Of a stretch of 64,000 bases of DNA, positions 31,195 through 42,824 are shown in pieces. This stretch comes from Dryomyza anilis. Lineage: Eukaryota; Arthropoda; Insecta; Diptera; Dryomyzidae. Where the stretch lies: the NCBI GenBank assembly GCA_951804985.1, contig OX638130.1:107210040-107274039 (forward strand), read 5' to 3'. A program made the translations under genes and the position numbers. The first letter of the stretch is position 1. Each line of letters begins with the position of its first letter. Under the pieces are notes generated by a model that ran no database searches, was not told the origin of the DNA, and saw only the letters and a list, made by a program, of their open reading frames with translations.

Positions 31195-31979
31195 CTATAA
31201 CATACAATGAGATACCATACTTTGAACATATGTGAAATACAAGAAAAATCTACTTTTCTCCAAATAAAAAAAAACTCTGTGTTTAGCCATCTCAATCCTA
31301 TTAATTTTTTTTTTTTAGGTTCCTGACAATTATCAACAAAATTGAGTTTTTCCATTTTAAAATCGGTGCGATCGATTTTTTTAATTTTTGACCGCGGCAG
31401 CAATCTTTCAGACCACTGTGCGTCGGTGACATGTTTAGTTATTGTGAAGGACTACAAACCGAAAGGGACACTAAACCGGATCGACCTGCCAAGATAACCG
31501 AGTCAAAATGTGTGCAATATTTTCGGAATATTTCGGTCTATTTACGGCAAAAACACAAATAAATGGAAGTTTATGGGAAGTGTCCAAAAAATGAGTAGCT
31601 TAAAAAGTCATTCGAAAAAGTTTTCTAAACTGCGTTGAACCTGCCAAAAAAAAAATGTGAACTAAAAGTGGAGCACACCAAAAGTAACCTATACTAAACT
31701 TATAAAATAGTACGAATTCCTAAAACTAGATATAAAGATAATGGCATATATAGAAGAATTTCCCCGTAATACATTGATATTGTAAGAATTTTAATACTTT
31801 GTGAATAAATACTTCATTTATAGGCATAGAACCGTATTTTAAACGACGACTTTAAATGGTTCATGTACCTTAAATGGCACCGTGCTGTCTGATATGAAAT
31901 CTCGACTCAACTGGTCCTTAGAGAACCACTGAACCGGTCAACATTATTAATTGGTTTAATTGCTCTTACGAAAAAAACT
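31195..31979. other. Spacer with no supported gene
   Basis: No element boundary or coding sequence identified. CAGACCACTGTGC (31410) loosely mirrors GCACAATGGTCTGA at 27154, which might be a shared end of an unrecognised repeat. Confidence 0.4.
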
Positions 31980-32290
31980 AATAATCGTCACGGCTCTTCA
32001 TCATCACTACTTGTCGCCGCCGCCGCCGCCAAGAGTTTTCGTTGGCATTAACGCAAACTTCGCAGCGTTACTACCACCGCCTTTGCCAACAGCTTATCCA
32101 CCATCTTATCCATCGCTACTTCCAACGCCTCCTTGACTGCCACTCCCTTCCCCCGACCAGAGAATGATTTGTAATCAACGCGTGCACTCAGTTGTGCCGA
32201 CAGCGTCATCTTTGTGTGAATTCTTGCATCGAGCGTGTGCTCGCGATTAAATTTAATTAATGTTTAAAACACACATCTAACGGATCGCTA
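31980..32290 (+). promoter_or_regulatory. Candidate Pol II promoter / 5' region
   Basis: A GC-richer, low-repeat island with (GCC)n at 32016-32031. CACTCAGTTGTG contains a strong insect initiator match (TCAGTT, A at 32190). It is followed by CGACAGCGTCATC and an AT-rich leader-like sequence. No TATA box about 30 bp upstream and no clear downstream promoter element at +28. Assignment rests on composition and the initiator only. Confidence 0.25.
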
Positions 32291-33180
32291 TATGGCTTGT
32301 TATAAGAAAAACTTGCTCTTATATTGTAGTCGTTGTTCTTGGTGGGTTTAATTGTTCGTTTTTAATTTTTAATTTTTTTTTTGTGTGGCCTCTGTTGGCT
32401 TTCATGTTGAATTTATTTATGCAATTAATTTTTGCAATTCATATTTAGTTCGATGTAAAATTAATTGATTTCAATTTCGATGAAATATTGCTGCTTTAAT
32501 GGCGATCTTGCTACATGTTATTGTTGTTTGGCATTAGTTATTCTACACATTTCAAAATGTGGCTTCAACTAAGACAATCAGTCAGTCATTCCATGACTGA
32601 TTTACGGTCAGTTAACCTCTATGTGCAGCTCTTAAAAAAATATATTTTTTGATGTTCTTTCTTGAAATTAAGTTAACCTATTCTTTGTGACAGACAGTTT
32701 TTGAAGTCAAAGAAATGAATACAACCTATATTAGGCGCATTTATAAATTAACCGCTCAGACCATGGATTTTATTCAACATATTATTTATTTTATAATTTT
32801 TTTAATAAATCTTAGAAAGTTAATGTTATGTATTTCTCAGTTCGAAACACTTCACATATTTTTTAATTAAGATTTAGAATATGTTGAATAGAAAAACTTT
32901 TAGATAAAACATATATTAGTTTTCGGTATTATCAAACCGCGATTTTTAGACAGGTTAAGTATTTGTGTATAACAAAAACATGATAATCTTGATTACGAGC
33001 CACTGAAATGAATTTTTAATTAATGCAACGCATTTAAATTATATTAATGGATTTTTAATTTAGAGCGGCTTTTTAAATCTATTAAGAAAAAAAAAATAAG
33101 CAAGTGATAATTGTGATGGTTTAATGGGAAAGTTCAACAAAATTATGCGTTGTTGAATCAGTTTGAAATTTTAATAAAGG
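32291..33180. other. AT-rich spacer with no supported gene
   Basis: If the preceding promoter candidate is real this would be leader or intron. I see no coding frame or repeat family. Confidence 0.45.
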
Positions 33181-33185
33181 TAGGC

Positions 33186-34198
33186 GGCGCTTAAAAACTA
33201 AAAGGCCGATATTACCGAGAATTTCATAAGACTAATTAAAAATGCAAATATGTTTAGATATACTAATACTCGATAACTGCGTTGACTTTCTAAAACTAGA
33301 GCAAAATTAAAATTAAAATTTTGAAAAAATTATCAAAAATTCAATTAAAATTTAAATGTTCATTAAATACTTAAACTTTCATTTAAACTTAAATTTTATT
33401 TTTAAACTTTAAATTTTCATTTAAAATTTAAATTTATACTTTTTGGTGTAGTTTTTATGAAGAAAATGTCTATTGGCTGAAGAAAATATTGTTACGAAAA
33501 AAGGTAATTTGATCCACTGTGCAAGAGTAAATGAGACGCAAGACAATTCAGCGCACTACGCAAAGAGACGGAAGATCATTCAGCGCACTGAGGCAATGTT
33601 CGAAAGAGAGAAAGAAGATCAGCGTATTGAAACACATGAGTGCGAATGAGATACAAATACCATGTAGTATTCACAAGAAGAGTAGAAGGTTCTCGAAAAA
33701 ACTAAAAGGCCGATATTACCGAGAATTTCACATGACTAATTAAAAATGTAATTTTGTTAAGATATATTGATACCCGAAACTGCGTTGATTTTCTAAAACT
33801 AGAACATGGTTTAAAATCAAAATTTTGAATGAAAGTTCAAAAATTCACTTAAAATTTCATTAAAATTCCATTAAAAACATAAATTTTCATTTAAAATTTA
33901 AATTTTCATTTACATTTTCATTTAAAATTTAAATTTTCACTTTTTTGTGTAGTTTTTATGAAGAAAATTTCGATTGACTAAAGATAATATTGTTACGAAA
34001 AGAATTAATTTGCTATACTGTGCAAGAATAAATGAGTCGCAAGACAATTGCGCACTAAGCAAAGAGACGGATGATCATTCAGCGCACTGAGGCTATGTGC
34101 GAAAAAGAGATAGAAGATCAGCGCATCAAAACTCATGAGTGCGAAGGAAATGCAAATACCATGTAGCATTCACGCGAAAAGTAGAAGGTTCCGATGTC
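33186..34198. repeat. Direct tandem repeat, ~500-bp unit, two copies
   Basis: Unit 1 (33186-33698) and unit 2 (33699-34198) share AAACTAAAAGGCCGATATTA, CTGCGTTGA(C/T)TTTCTAAAACTAGA, TAGTTTTTATGAAGAAAAT, ATTGTTACGAAAA, and CAGCGCACTGAGGC in the same order. Scattered substitutions and small indels show it is much older than the 47-50 kb duplication. Confidence 0.8.
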
Positions 34199-34468
34199 GA
34201 AGCGTGTCGAAACATGTCGAACTGATGCATCTGAGGCATAGCACTTCAGTAGTGATTGGAAAGTGGTCGAGTACGTCACGTGTGAGAACAATGTCAAGTT
34301 AAATTGTGGATATGCAGCAGTTGTTAGAATTTGTTTAGTTAAAGTGTATTAAAAAAGTTAATTGTTATAATTTAAACCAAACATAAGAGTTTTTTTTATT
34401 TTGTACACAATCCAGAGATACGAACTTGTTGGACTGTTTTCCGTAGACTGAATTTTCGTAATAATATT
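33986..34468. mobile_element. Possible solo LTR or TIR element
   Basis: The ends AATATTGTTACGAAAA (33986) and TTTTCGTAATAATATT (34453-34468) are inverted repeats with one mismatch. The sequence could alternatively be an LTR beginning TGTTACGA, but no CA terminus or primer-binding site is evident. It overlaps unit 2 of the direct repeat, and unit 1 contains only its first part. Confidence 0.35.
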
Positions 34469-34704
34469 AAAATTTGAGCAAAATTTTAAATTGAAATACT
34501 TTTCGACATGTTTTTAAGCTGTAGTCTTTTTAATATTCTATATAAATCATTAAAATCTGTTCAAGCATTTCTGAGAAATCATTTTTCCAATGGAAAATTT
34601 AAAGTTCTGAAAATTATTCTTCTCCAACTAAAAATTCAACTTATTAATACCACTTCATTAATATGTGTCGTAGGGGTCCCTCTGCAGGGATTGCCAGAAA
34701 ATTT

Positions 34705-35308
34705 GGAATATATCGTCACTATTATGTCAAAGGGACGAATGTGTAATTTTTGACATTTGCGTTTTTTTACATTTTTGAATATAGTTTTTCCTCAACTATG
34801 TTGTGCCAAAATCTTGTGTGGTTTTGTTGGATATTTCTTGCAACAAAAGAAAAAACCAAAAGGGCGAATTCGTAAAATTGAAAATGTTCTCATGACAAAA
34901 GAACGTTTTTTTGCCATAACTTTTAATTGGTATAAGATACAATATGGATGTAAAGGCATTAATTGTTTGTTTTTAAAGCACCTACCGATAATCATCATTA
35001 TTTTAAAATATTTTTTTAAAATTTTTATCATTTGCAAAAAAAATTTTTGGCAAATTATTTTTAAATAATGATGCCAATCGATAGGTTCATTAAAATCAAA
35101 TAATTAATACCTCTATATAACTATTTTATCGTGTACTAATAAAAAGTTATAGCAAAAAAACGAAAAGATTCTAATAAACCAAAATACCGAAAAAAATATC
35201 AAAAATAACGTTTACTAATTTTTAAAGCACTTCAAACTTTAAAATATGATTTCCCAACATTTTCAAAAATGCGCATTCGCCCGTTTGCCATGACAGTGAC
35301 GATATATC
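34705..35308. mobile_element. Foldback element family F, complete copy
   Basis: Left end GGAATATATCGTCACTATTA and right end TGACAGTGACGATATATCC are inverted repeats. They continue inward with GTCAAAGGGACGAATGTG versus its diverged complement, then AAAGGGCGAATTCG, and the palindrome AGCACCTACCGATAATCATC / GATGCCAATCGATAGG. No coding capacity. It defines the boundaries for copies 1 and 3. Confidence 0.75.
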
Positions 35309-35439
35309 CTACTGATGCAGGAGAAGGTCATTATATATATATTTCATTACCCACATCCACTTTTATGCACATTTTTATTTTGGGGGGTAAGTTTTAGATT
35401 CACAGCAAAATCGTTGAATGTTTTTTTTTTAATTTGCGT

Positions 35440-35742
35440 TACTGTATATCCAATATCCAAAAATTAAAACGCTATATTTAAGCACCAAGATGTCTATTTT
35501 GTACGCCAATGCAGCAAATTATTTAGTTGGCGCAATTTTAGCAAATATAATTTAGGAAACTGCGCCGTCTAAATAATTTGCTGCATTGACGTACAAATAT
35601 TCATATTAGCAAACACAATTGTTGATTTAACAACGAATAACAAATGTTTTCATTAAATTACTGAATTTCATTTCAAGAATTATTAATGCATGCAATTAAT
35701 ATCGGTTGCTATATTTACGTCGATTATTTTTGTTCTATGTAC
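35440..35742. mobile_element. MITE family D, copy 2 (left end worn)
   Basis: Shares GCAGCAAATTATTTAGTTGG, TTTGCTGCATTGACGTACAA and the right-end block TTAATATCGGTTGCTATA with other D copies. The left terminus and its subterminal AACCGATATTAA block are missing. Confidence 0.65.
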
Positions 35743-35962
35743 AGGTCATTTAAATAGTTCTGCAATAAACGAAAAATGTCCAAATCTGATGTCACATCGT
35801 ATTCAAAACCTTGCTAACCATTTAAATAGTTTAAAAGACCGCGAATGCATTTTAAATTATTAGGTGCCATGCAGTCTCGGTAAAACTCAACGTTTTCATT
35901 ATACCCTATACACAAATCAATGTTTTAAATAATAACAACAACTTAATTAAGTTATCAAGTCA

Positions 35963-36223
35963 ATGCAATTTCAATGTCAACTACGCGCTGGCAACTATAA
36001 ATTAAAGCAACAACAACAGTCGACAATACGCAGAAAGCAGCCAGTATTAACAAGAGTAACAAGAAATGCAACAACTACATCTACAACTACAACTACAACA
36101 TCACCAACAGCAAAGACCAAATGCATTTTCATAGATTATAATCTAAATAAACAACCAGACAACAAAAGGAGTAGAAGGAGGCGGAGGAGAAGGTGGCTGA
36201 TGTTTCTGCAAAATGTAAACTAG
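35963..36223 (+). CDS. Candidate 86-codon open frame, low-complexity
   Basis: ATG at 35963, TAA at about 36221. Gln-run (KLKQQQQST), Thr-run (TTTSTTTTTTSPT) and Arg-run (KRSRRRRRRRW) dominate. It lies in a low-repeat island rich in CAA/ACA/GGA triplets. Such runs are common in fly proteins but also arise in leader sequence. No domain. The opposite strand has an overlapping frame of similar length. Confidence 0.18.
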   Translation: MQFQCQLRAGNYKLKQQQQSTIRRKQPVLTRVTRNATTTSTTTTTTSPTAKTKCIFIDYNLNKQPDNKRSRRRRRRRWLMFLQNVN

Positions 36224-36990
36224 CAAATAAATCTATTAGCAACATGTGGCAGAGCAACGTGCAAAAGTAACAACAAATACAATAGCAACAACAAACAAAA
36301 AAAAAAGAATATTGATTGACTAGAGCGATTTGACTCACACTTTGGCACCGACTTGATGAATAAGTTGTTGCTGTTGCTGCTGCTGTTGATAATAATAATG
36401 TTGCTGCCGCAGCTGAAGCTGTTGTCTTAATAACAATCTTCAAAGCAATTTAATCAATTTGAGTGGGTGTAAAATTGCAGCAACTGCAACAGCAGCATCA
36501 GCCTCCACAGTGTCTGCAACAATCCGACAGGTTGTGGTTTGGTTTAAGCTTTTAAGCAACAACAAGTTGATGATATTGCTGTTGCAGTTAATATTATTGT
36601 TGTATGGTGACTTGCAATTTAAGTGTAATGATCATTAGAAGAAAATAACACTTAAGCGTAGTTTTTTGGATGTGGGTGCATGGGATGTACTGAACTGACT
36701 GGGTAGATGGATGGATGGATGGATGCATAAAGGAGGATACCTTGATGAATAGTAATTTAAATGCATTTTCTGGCTAAAATCGTTTTTTTTTTTATTCATG
36801 GAAGATTCTATAGTCGTGGTACTCGTTTATACTATCATGACTATTATCAAGAGTGTGATCAACATTAAAGTTGCTCCAGTTATTTGCTTCAGAGTTGTTA
36901 GGTAATTTCTTTGATATTTCAGTATTTTAAGAACTTTGAGAAGTTTTAACTTAACCTCTAATTCACAATAAAATGCATCTATTTCAAACT
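36224..36990. other. Opa-type triplet island then AT-rich spacer
   Basis: 36360-36620 is rich in CTG/TTG and CAA/CAG triplets (both orientations). A GGAT repeat of about five units lies at 36707-36725. No gene supported. Confidence 0.5.
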
Positions 36991-36995
36991 ATCTA

Positions 36996-37405
36996 CACGA
37001 ATAGAAAAGAATTGATTGAATGTAATTATAAAGTAATTCGAATTCACCTTATAAATATTTGGAGTAAAATCTAATTACATTATAATTGAATTGTATAATT
37101 ATACTGTTCAGATTGCTATATTATTTTATGATATTTTAACATACATTCGCTAAATCGCGGATTTATATGAATATTCTTTTTTTAATGTTTCTGTAGAAAT
37201 AGATAGTTCAAACATAAATATGTTTGCAAGAACGTCTAAAATTAATCATTCTGAACAAAAATATGTTTGAACGAAAACAAAAATATGTTTGGCTATCATT
37301 ACATTAATGTTTTGCAATACAATAATACTTTTGTTTGCATATAGCTCCAAAGATATATGTAATGCCAGCAAAATTATGATTGAAAGAGCCCTTTTTTTGC
37401 AGCGT
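36996..37405 (+). mobile_element. TA-flanked family E element, short copy
   Basis: Starts CACGAATAGAAAAGAATTG after TA, and ends CCCTTTTTTTGCAGCG. Subterminal blocks TGTAATTATAAAGTAATTCG and ATATGTAATGCCAGCAAAAT match the other two copies. The interior has AACATAAATATGTTTG motifs. About 410 bp, non-coding. Confidence 0.7.
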
Positions 37406-37482
37406 TTTAAATTAAGAGCAATAAAAACGTTTCTGTCAATGTTTCATTTTAATTAAGCGAAAATTTATAAAAAAAAATGTAA

Positions 37483-38033
37483 CAATATATTCGTCGTTTA
37501 TGATATTTGCGTTTTTTTACATTTTTGAATGTAGTTTTTTTTTTCAAGTGTACTGTGCCAAAATCGTGTGTAGTTTTCTTTTATATTTCTAGCCACAAAA
37601 GACAAAACCAAAAGGGCGAATTTGACAACTTTAAAATCTTGTCCTGCCAAAAGGGCGAGTTATTTCGTCATTTGCCCCAAAATATGTTTGAAAAATTATT
37701 TTTTTAAAATTATGCCAATCGATAGGTACGTTAAAAATGAACAATTAATATTTGTACATAACTATTTTATCTTGCGCAAATTAAGAGTTGTAGCAAAAAA
37801 AGGAAAAACAAACAAATGTGGCCACAAATTGCGTATTTATATTTCAGTACATTGTCCAAATCTAAAGATATTTTATACATGCTATGCTAATTGATGATTA
37901 AACCAAAATAAAAATAAAAACAAAATATGAAAAAAAAATATCCAATTTTCTTCATTTTTAAAGCACATTAAACTTTATTATTTTATTTCCAACATTTAAA
38001 AAAAATGCACCTTTGGCATGTCAGTGACTATAC
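37483..38033. mobile_element. Foldback element family F, copy 3
   Basis: Left part TATATTCGTCGTTTATGATA then TTTGCGTTTTTTTACATTTT, AAAGGGCGAATTTG. Right end CACCTTTGGCATGTCAGTGA. It is more diverged and has a partial arm deletion relative to 34705-35308. Confidence 0.6.
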
Positions 38034-38811
38034 GATTATTTTAAAATCCATATAAAATACGTTAGCCTTTAGGAGAACATTAAGCAGATATTTCAACGCA
38101 ACTTATTACAAAATACCGCAAACTCAAATAAATTCGTTCGAAGATAGGTTTATCTTAAAAGATATTTTTGTTTTTAAAATTAATATTTTACTTAAAACTC
38201 ACTATAAAATAATGAGTCAAGTTTTAGTCATCTTGGATGTTTGATTACGATTAACAGTTCTGTAAAAAAAAAAATAATAGACATTTTTGCAAAGAAATGC
38301 AGTAAAACTATGTAGTTATTTCCCATACAAAAACAACTACATCAATGTAGTAAAAACAAATACATTTGCTTTTGGACGTAAATCAAAGACATATATATTT
38401 ATTTTAAATATATTTTTATTACAGTAATTTTATCGGAGTAGAATTAACACGATATCGAATAATTTCTAGTTGCAATATCGAGAGTCATATTGCACCTACA
38501 TAATTGGTATTGATTTGAAACTCACTTCAAGACATTAATTTTATTTCAAAACATTTATTATCGCCGAGTCTATGCTTGAAAATCAAATAAATGTGTTGCT
38601 CACAATAACAAAGCACAACAAGTAGTGTCAACACAAAACACAAACAAGATATAGTTGTAGTGAAGAGGTCTATAATGATGTGCGTTATAAATTCTAATAC
38701 AGAAATGCTTATGACACTGAGTACTCGGTACATTTATCATTTTTACTCTTATCATTCTTACTCATTAATATTGAAATATATCGACCAATACATTGTTCTT
38801 ATGGTACACAT
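38034..38811. other. Spacer with no supported gene
   Basis: AT-rich. GTAGTTATTTCCCATACAAA...ACTACATCAATGTAGT shows minor self-complementarity (about 38316-38350) but no family match. Confidence 0.45.
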
Positions 38812-39515
38812 TTTTATACCCTACACTAAGAGTGAAAGGGTATATTCAGTTTGGTACGCCGTTTGTAACAACCAGAAGGAAGCATCTCCGGTATGGAAAA
38901 GTATATATATTTTTGATCAGCATGATCTCCTGAGTCGATTTAGCGATGTCCGTCTGTCTGTCCGTCTGTCCTTCTGTCTGTCTGTTCAAATCACGAAGAG
39001 CTAGAGCAATGAAACTTTAGATTTAGATTACTTATATATCTAAGGTGTCTGAACAAGAAAATTGGCATGATCAGTCTATTGTGACCTGAGAACCGACCAC
39101 TTATGTTGAAATACCTCATATAAAATTTACATCTACAGATCAATATTACTGTATACGTGCTTAGGAAAACTTTTTTTGGTCAAATATATATTGACATCAT
39201 GCTCTAATACATGAAAATGATGTTTTTCGGCGAAACGACTTGTGGTTTCCAAAAAAAAAAATCGAAATTCGGTACATCTACCCATTTGTAAATATGGGTA
39301 TCAAATGAAAGGAAATTCTTCAGCGATAGAAAGTTTGTAGTTATCTTCAGGATTCGTATACCCTGGTGACCTATATACCACTTTGAATGGTAACCACACA
39401 TATGTGTAGGGTATTAATAGTCGGCTTAGACCGACTATAATTTTGATAATACTAACTATCATAATAACACCTACTTTAAAATTTCCCATGTGATCTAACC
39501 TTCCCAACTGTTTTT
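38812..39515 (-). mobile_element. mini-me/DINE-like element, copy 3 (near full length)
   Basis: Reads TATACCCTACACTAAGAGTG, AACAACCAGAAGGAAGCATC, a short TA run, TTGATCAGCATGATCTCCTG, AGTCGATTTAGCGATG, a (GTCY)n tract, then to GTCGGCTTAGACCGACTATA and the outer block CCCATGTGATCTAACCTTCC. The most complete copy in the window, and the best reference for the others. Non-coding. Confidence 0.75.
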
Positions 39516-39714
39516 TTTTTTTTTTGTTGAAAAAATATAGTTTTTTGAATTTTTAACACATAAATACCGAAAACAACATCACTACCGTCGAACGCCGAGC
39601 AGAAGATTTTTTGTTGTTTTCAATGTTCGTCTACTCACTCGTTACTCGTTGCGCTTACTCACTGCACTCACTGTTTTCGTTGCATGTTTAGCGACAGTAG
39701 TATCACTTGTTTTT

Positions 39715-39745
39715 GTTTTTCAAAACATTGAATGTTTTGAAAAAC
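39715..39745. repeat. 31-bp palindrome
   Basis: Two 15-nt arms (GTTTTTCAAAACATT and its complement) around a single central base. A second inverted repeat follows (CAGTGAAGT at about 39787 and ACTTCACTG at about 39811). It sits in an otherwise low-repeat segment (39540-39900). Confidence 0.85.
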
Positions 39746-40269
39746 AATGTCTTGACACTGCCTGACACCAATGAAGCAATTACTACAGTGAAGTGTAGTC
39801 GCTGGAGAGACTTCACTGTAATACCGTCGACTGTCAATCCAAAAAGCACTCAATACTGTAGAGTGTAGTAGTGCATATTTTGTAGAGGGAACTTCAAATA
39901 TATTTGCGCAGATGTCTAGTAGGTATCCACTCGTTCTGTTGGAGTTTATTTTTTAGGTGCGAATCATTTTACAAAATAAAATCTATATCGAAAGGAATAA
40001 TAATTAAATTTCAATATATGAGTAATAAATGTTTAAATATCGTATCATGTCATTAAATTATAATGTACAAACAAATTAGAATGAAGGATTTTTTTTTTGG
40101 AATTTAACAACGAAGGTTTGGCAGTAGTCTGCAAATGTCTCCGTTATTATAATATTATTTTATACATAAATATATATTAATATTATTTTTCAAACTCTAG
40201 CAATTATAGTAATGCATATATTGTTTCTAACAACATAACTCTTACCGTCTGAGCAATAGTAAATTTGAT
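39746..40269. other. Spacer with no supported gene
   Basis: Nothing beyond the inverted repeat noted above. AT-rich from 39960. Confidence 0.45.
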
Positions 40270-41890
40270 AAAATGCACTTCACCGCTGTGACCATGTGAA
40301 CACTTTATGGAATAACTACAAACTAGCCGAGTGCAACGTGACAGGGCCTGCAGCACCACATGACCACCGTGACACTACTAATGGCACTCCGCACCATAAT
40401 TATTGTCTGTTCAACACGCATAGCGTATACATTTTTTACAACCATATTTCTCAAGCATCCTTGGCGGTACGAATTGATGTTCGTAGTACCCATATTAAAA
40501 ATTACAATTTAGTATCTACGATCCGTCGATCGATCGGCATAAACGAAACAATGAGTTTGGACAGACCCAGCATTTAATTCAATTCGTCAACAAACCAACT
40601 AACCAAACGAAAGACTTTCCTTTGGGCGTAAGAATTATGCGAAGACGGAAGCGATCAGAAGATGCCGATCATCGAAATCCATGCAATGATCCGTGGAGTT
40701 TGTGTTGCATGATTCCGACTGCAATACCAACCACGATGGATGGTTGGTTTATGCTGATTGCTGCAATATTTATGCAATTTCATTGTGTGCGCTACCCATG
40801 CGCATTAACTCAGTCAAATATTTGTCAGCGGGTTTTTAATGGCCAGCGGTGCATTTGATCGTGATGGGTCAATGCATGGCTACAGCTTGAAATCTAGAAA
40901 ATTTTAGTAGCTTTATGAGACAAATTGCTAACGATAAATTGTTGCGGACATTGAGTGAAATATATAGGAGATTCCTAATTCGGTCGCTGATTATATTTAA
41001 AAGTAATAATTTTTAAATTGATCAATATATTATTATTTAAAAAGTTTACTGCATTATAAGACATTATATTAATCGTATTTAGTACTTAACTATCGTAACG
41101 ACTGTTATTTGCAATACATATCACTATATATATTGCATGTTATCCCCATGGAGAACAAATTTTGATATAAATCCAGCAATATTCCAAATTCGAATATAAC
41201 GATCATTAAAAGGCCTAAATGAGCACAACGCGCCAACGATCGTACGCGCGATAAAAATAAGAAAGAAATATCACCGAGTGACAATGAGTGCAACAGGGAT
41301 TTACAAGATCAGCACAATATTGGGCACGGATTGGCAACACCAGAATGATGTCAATTACTTTAAACTATAAGACGGCGACAATAGGTTCATTGACATAACT
41401 AATGAACCACGCCATGCCATAGGTACCATGTCATATCAGACTATTTCTGGACTATACCATATACCCGACCAAGTCAATAAGGCAAGTCAAGCATCAAAGC
41501 TGGCGGTATCGCGAGAGTCAATAAAATGTAACTGCAGCGCGATCAGCAAACAACGATCAAGGAAAATCAGCCAATAGGAAAAAGCAGCTAAATTAGTTGT
41601 CATGGGAATATGTTTGAGATCTCGCCGTGTGATCGGCGATCCCCGCAAGAAATCGAAAAAAAATGCAAAAAAAAAACCATTGCGCTGTGATGTGCAGATC
41701 ATTCGCTGATTAGAGTGATCGCAATGGGATGTGGAAATCCATTGGGTGTGAATTGCAATTGGAAAGACGTGCACACATTAGCGATGCCATTAAGAGCGCC
41801 GATGACAATGTTAGAACAATGCTGATGATATGAGAGAAGAAAGAGCAATGTATCGTACATATAATCGGTATGTTTTGTCATAAATGTTGT
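40270..41890. other. Low-repeat, balanced-composition island; possible enhancer or Polycomb-type element
   Basis: About 1.6 kb with no repeat-family match and few homopolymers. GCCAT/ATGGC cores occur at about 40379, 40838, 40876, 41411, 41416 and 41785. The Pho/YY1 motif core is GCCAT. GAGAG occurs at 41511 and 41831. Open frames (93 and 78 codons, plus) start at GTG/TTG and show no domain. Regulatory function is inference, and chance occurrence of 5-mers is not excluded. Confidence 0.3.
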
Positions 41891-42820
41891 GACAATGACA
41901 TTTTCAACACTCTCACGATCATTCTTTATTATAAAACTCTCTGTTTTTTAAACGATATTTCTCTCCTTTGCACAACACTTCCCTCATTATTTCTTGATTT
42001 ATTCACATTTAAGTTGTACTGACAAATTTACCGCTAAATTTACAACTAATCTGCGTAATTATGCAAATTTCTACATTTCACACTTGTCATATGACAGTTC
42101 TGACAGTTGTATAAATCTGGTAGCAATATCTTTTTTTGTTTTAATAATTTTTATCTTTTTAATTGATGGCATTGATATAATATCTATTTTTATCGATGAT
42201 TAGATCGATATAAAAACAATCTAATCTACGTTTAATTGCTATTTTGCTAATATTTCGAACGGCGATTTTAAAGAATTCCTAATGACAACGAATATGACAT
42301 TTAATGCCTAATATACCAAAGCATGCTAAATTCAAGACCATGCTATTTATCAGCCTCCAAGTCTTTTTCTAACAGTCATTTTAATTATAGCATCGTTTGT
42401 TGTACAGATTCATAAATTATGTCACTTTTAACACATTAGTCTTTGTTTAATGGCTTAGAGCTACCGATCTATTTTGCATAATGCCTAAAAATGGAAATAA
42501 ATATGGAAAGTATTCGCCAAATTTGGCAAACATTAAAATTATTTAGTCAATAATGTGCGGGAAATACACACAAAATACGCTGTTATTATATAAATGCTTT
42601 GAGCTATCTGAAGATCGTTATGGTAATTGTGGTTATTAATTAATTTTGCTATATTGATTGTTGGCGTGCTGCCGATTGATTTTAGAAAATCCATAAAATT
42701 TGCATTTAAATGATTAGTTTTAGAGGAATTTGATAATAATTTTAAGATATTGTACATCAATAGTACACACTTAAAAACCCTACAAGAATCATTCAATTGT
42801 AAAAATTTAATTTCAACATT
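41891..42820. other. AT-rich spacer with no supported gene
   Basis: A 101-codon minus frame (42539-42844) runs into the end of MITE D and shows no recognised domain. Confidence 0.5.
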
Positions 42821-42824
42821 TAAA

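Noticed and set aside
40296..40858. Two plus-strand frames of 93 and 78 codons in the 40-kb island
   Set aside because: Start codons are GTG/TTG and no domain is visible. Balanced composition alone explains the open frames.
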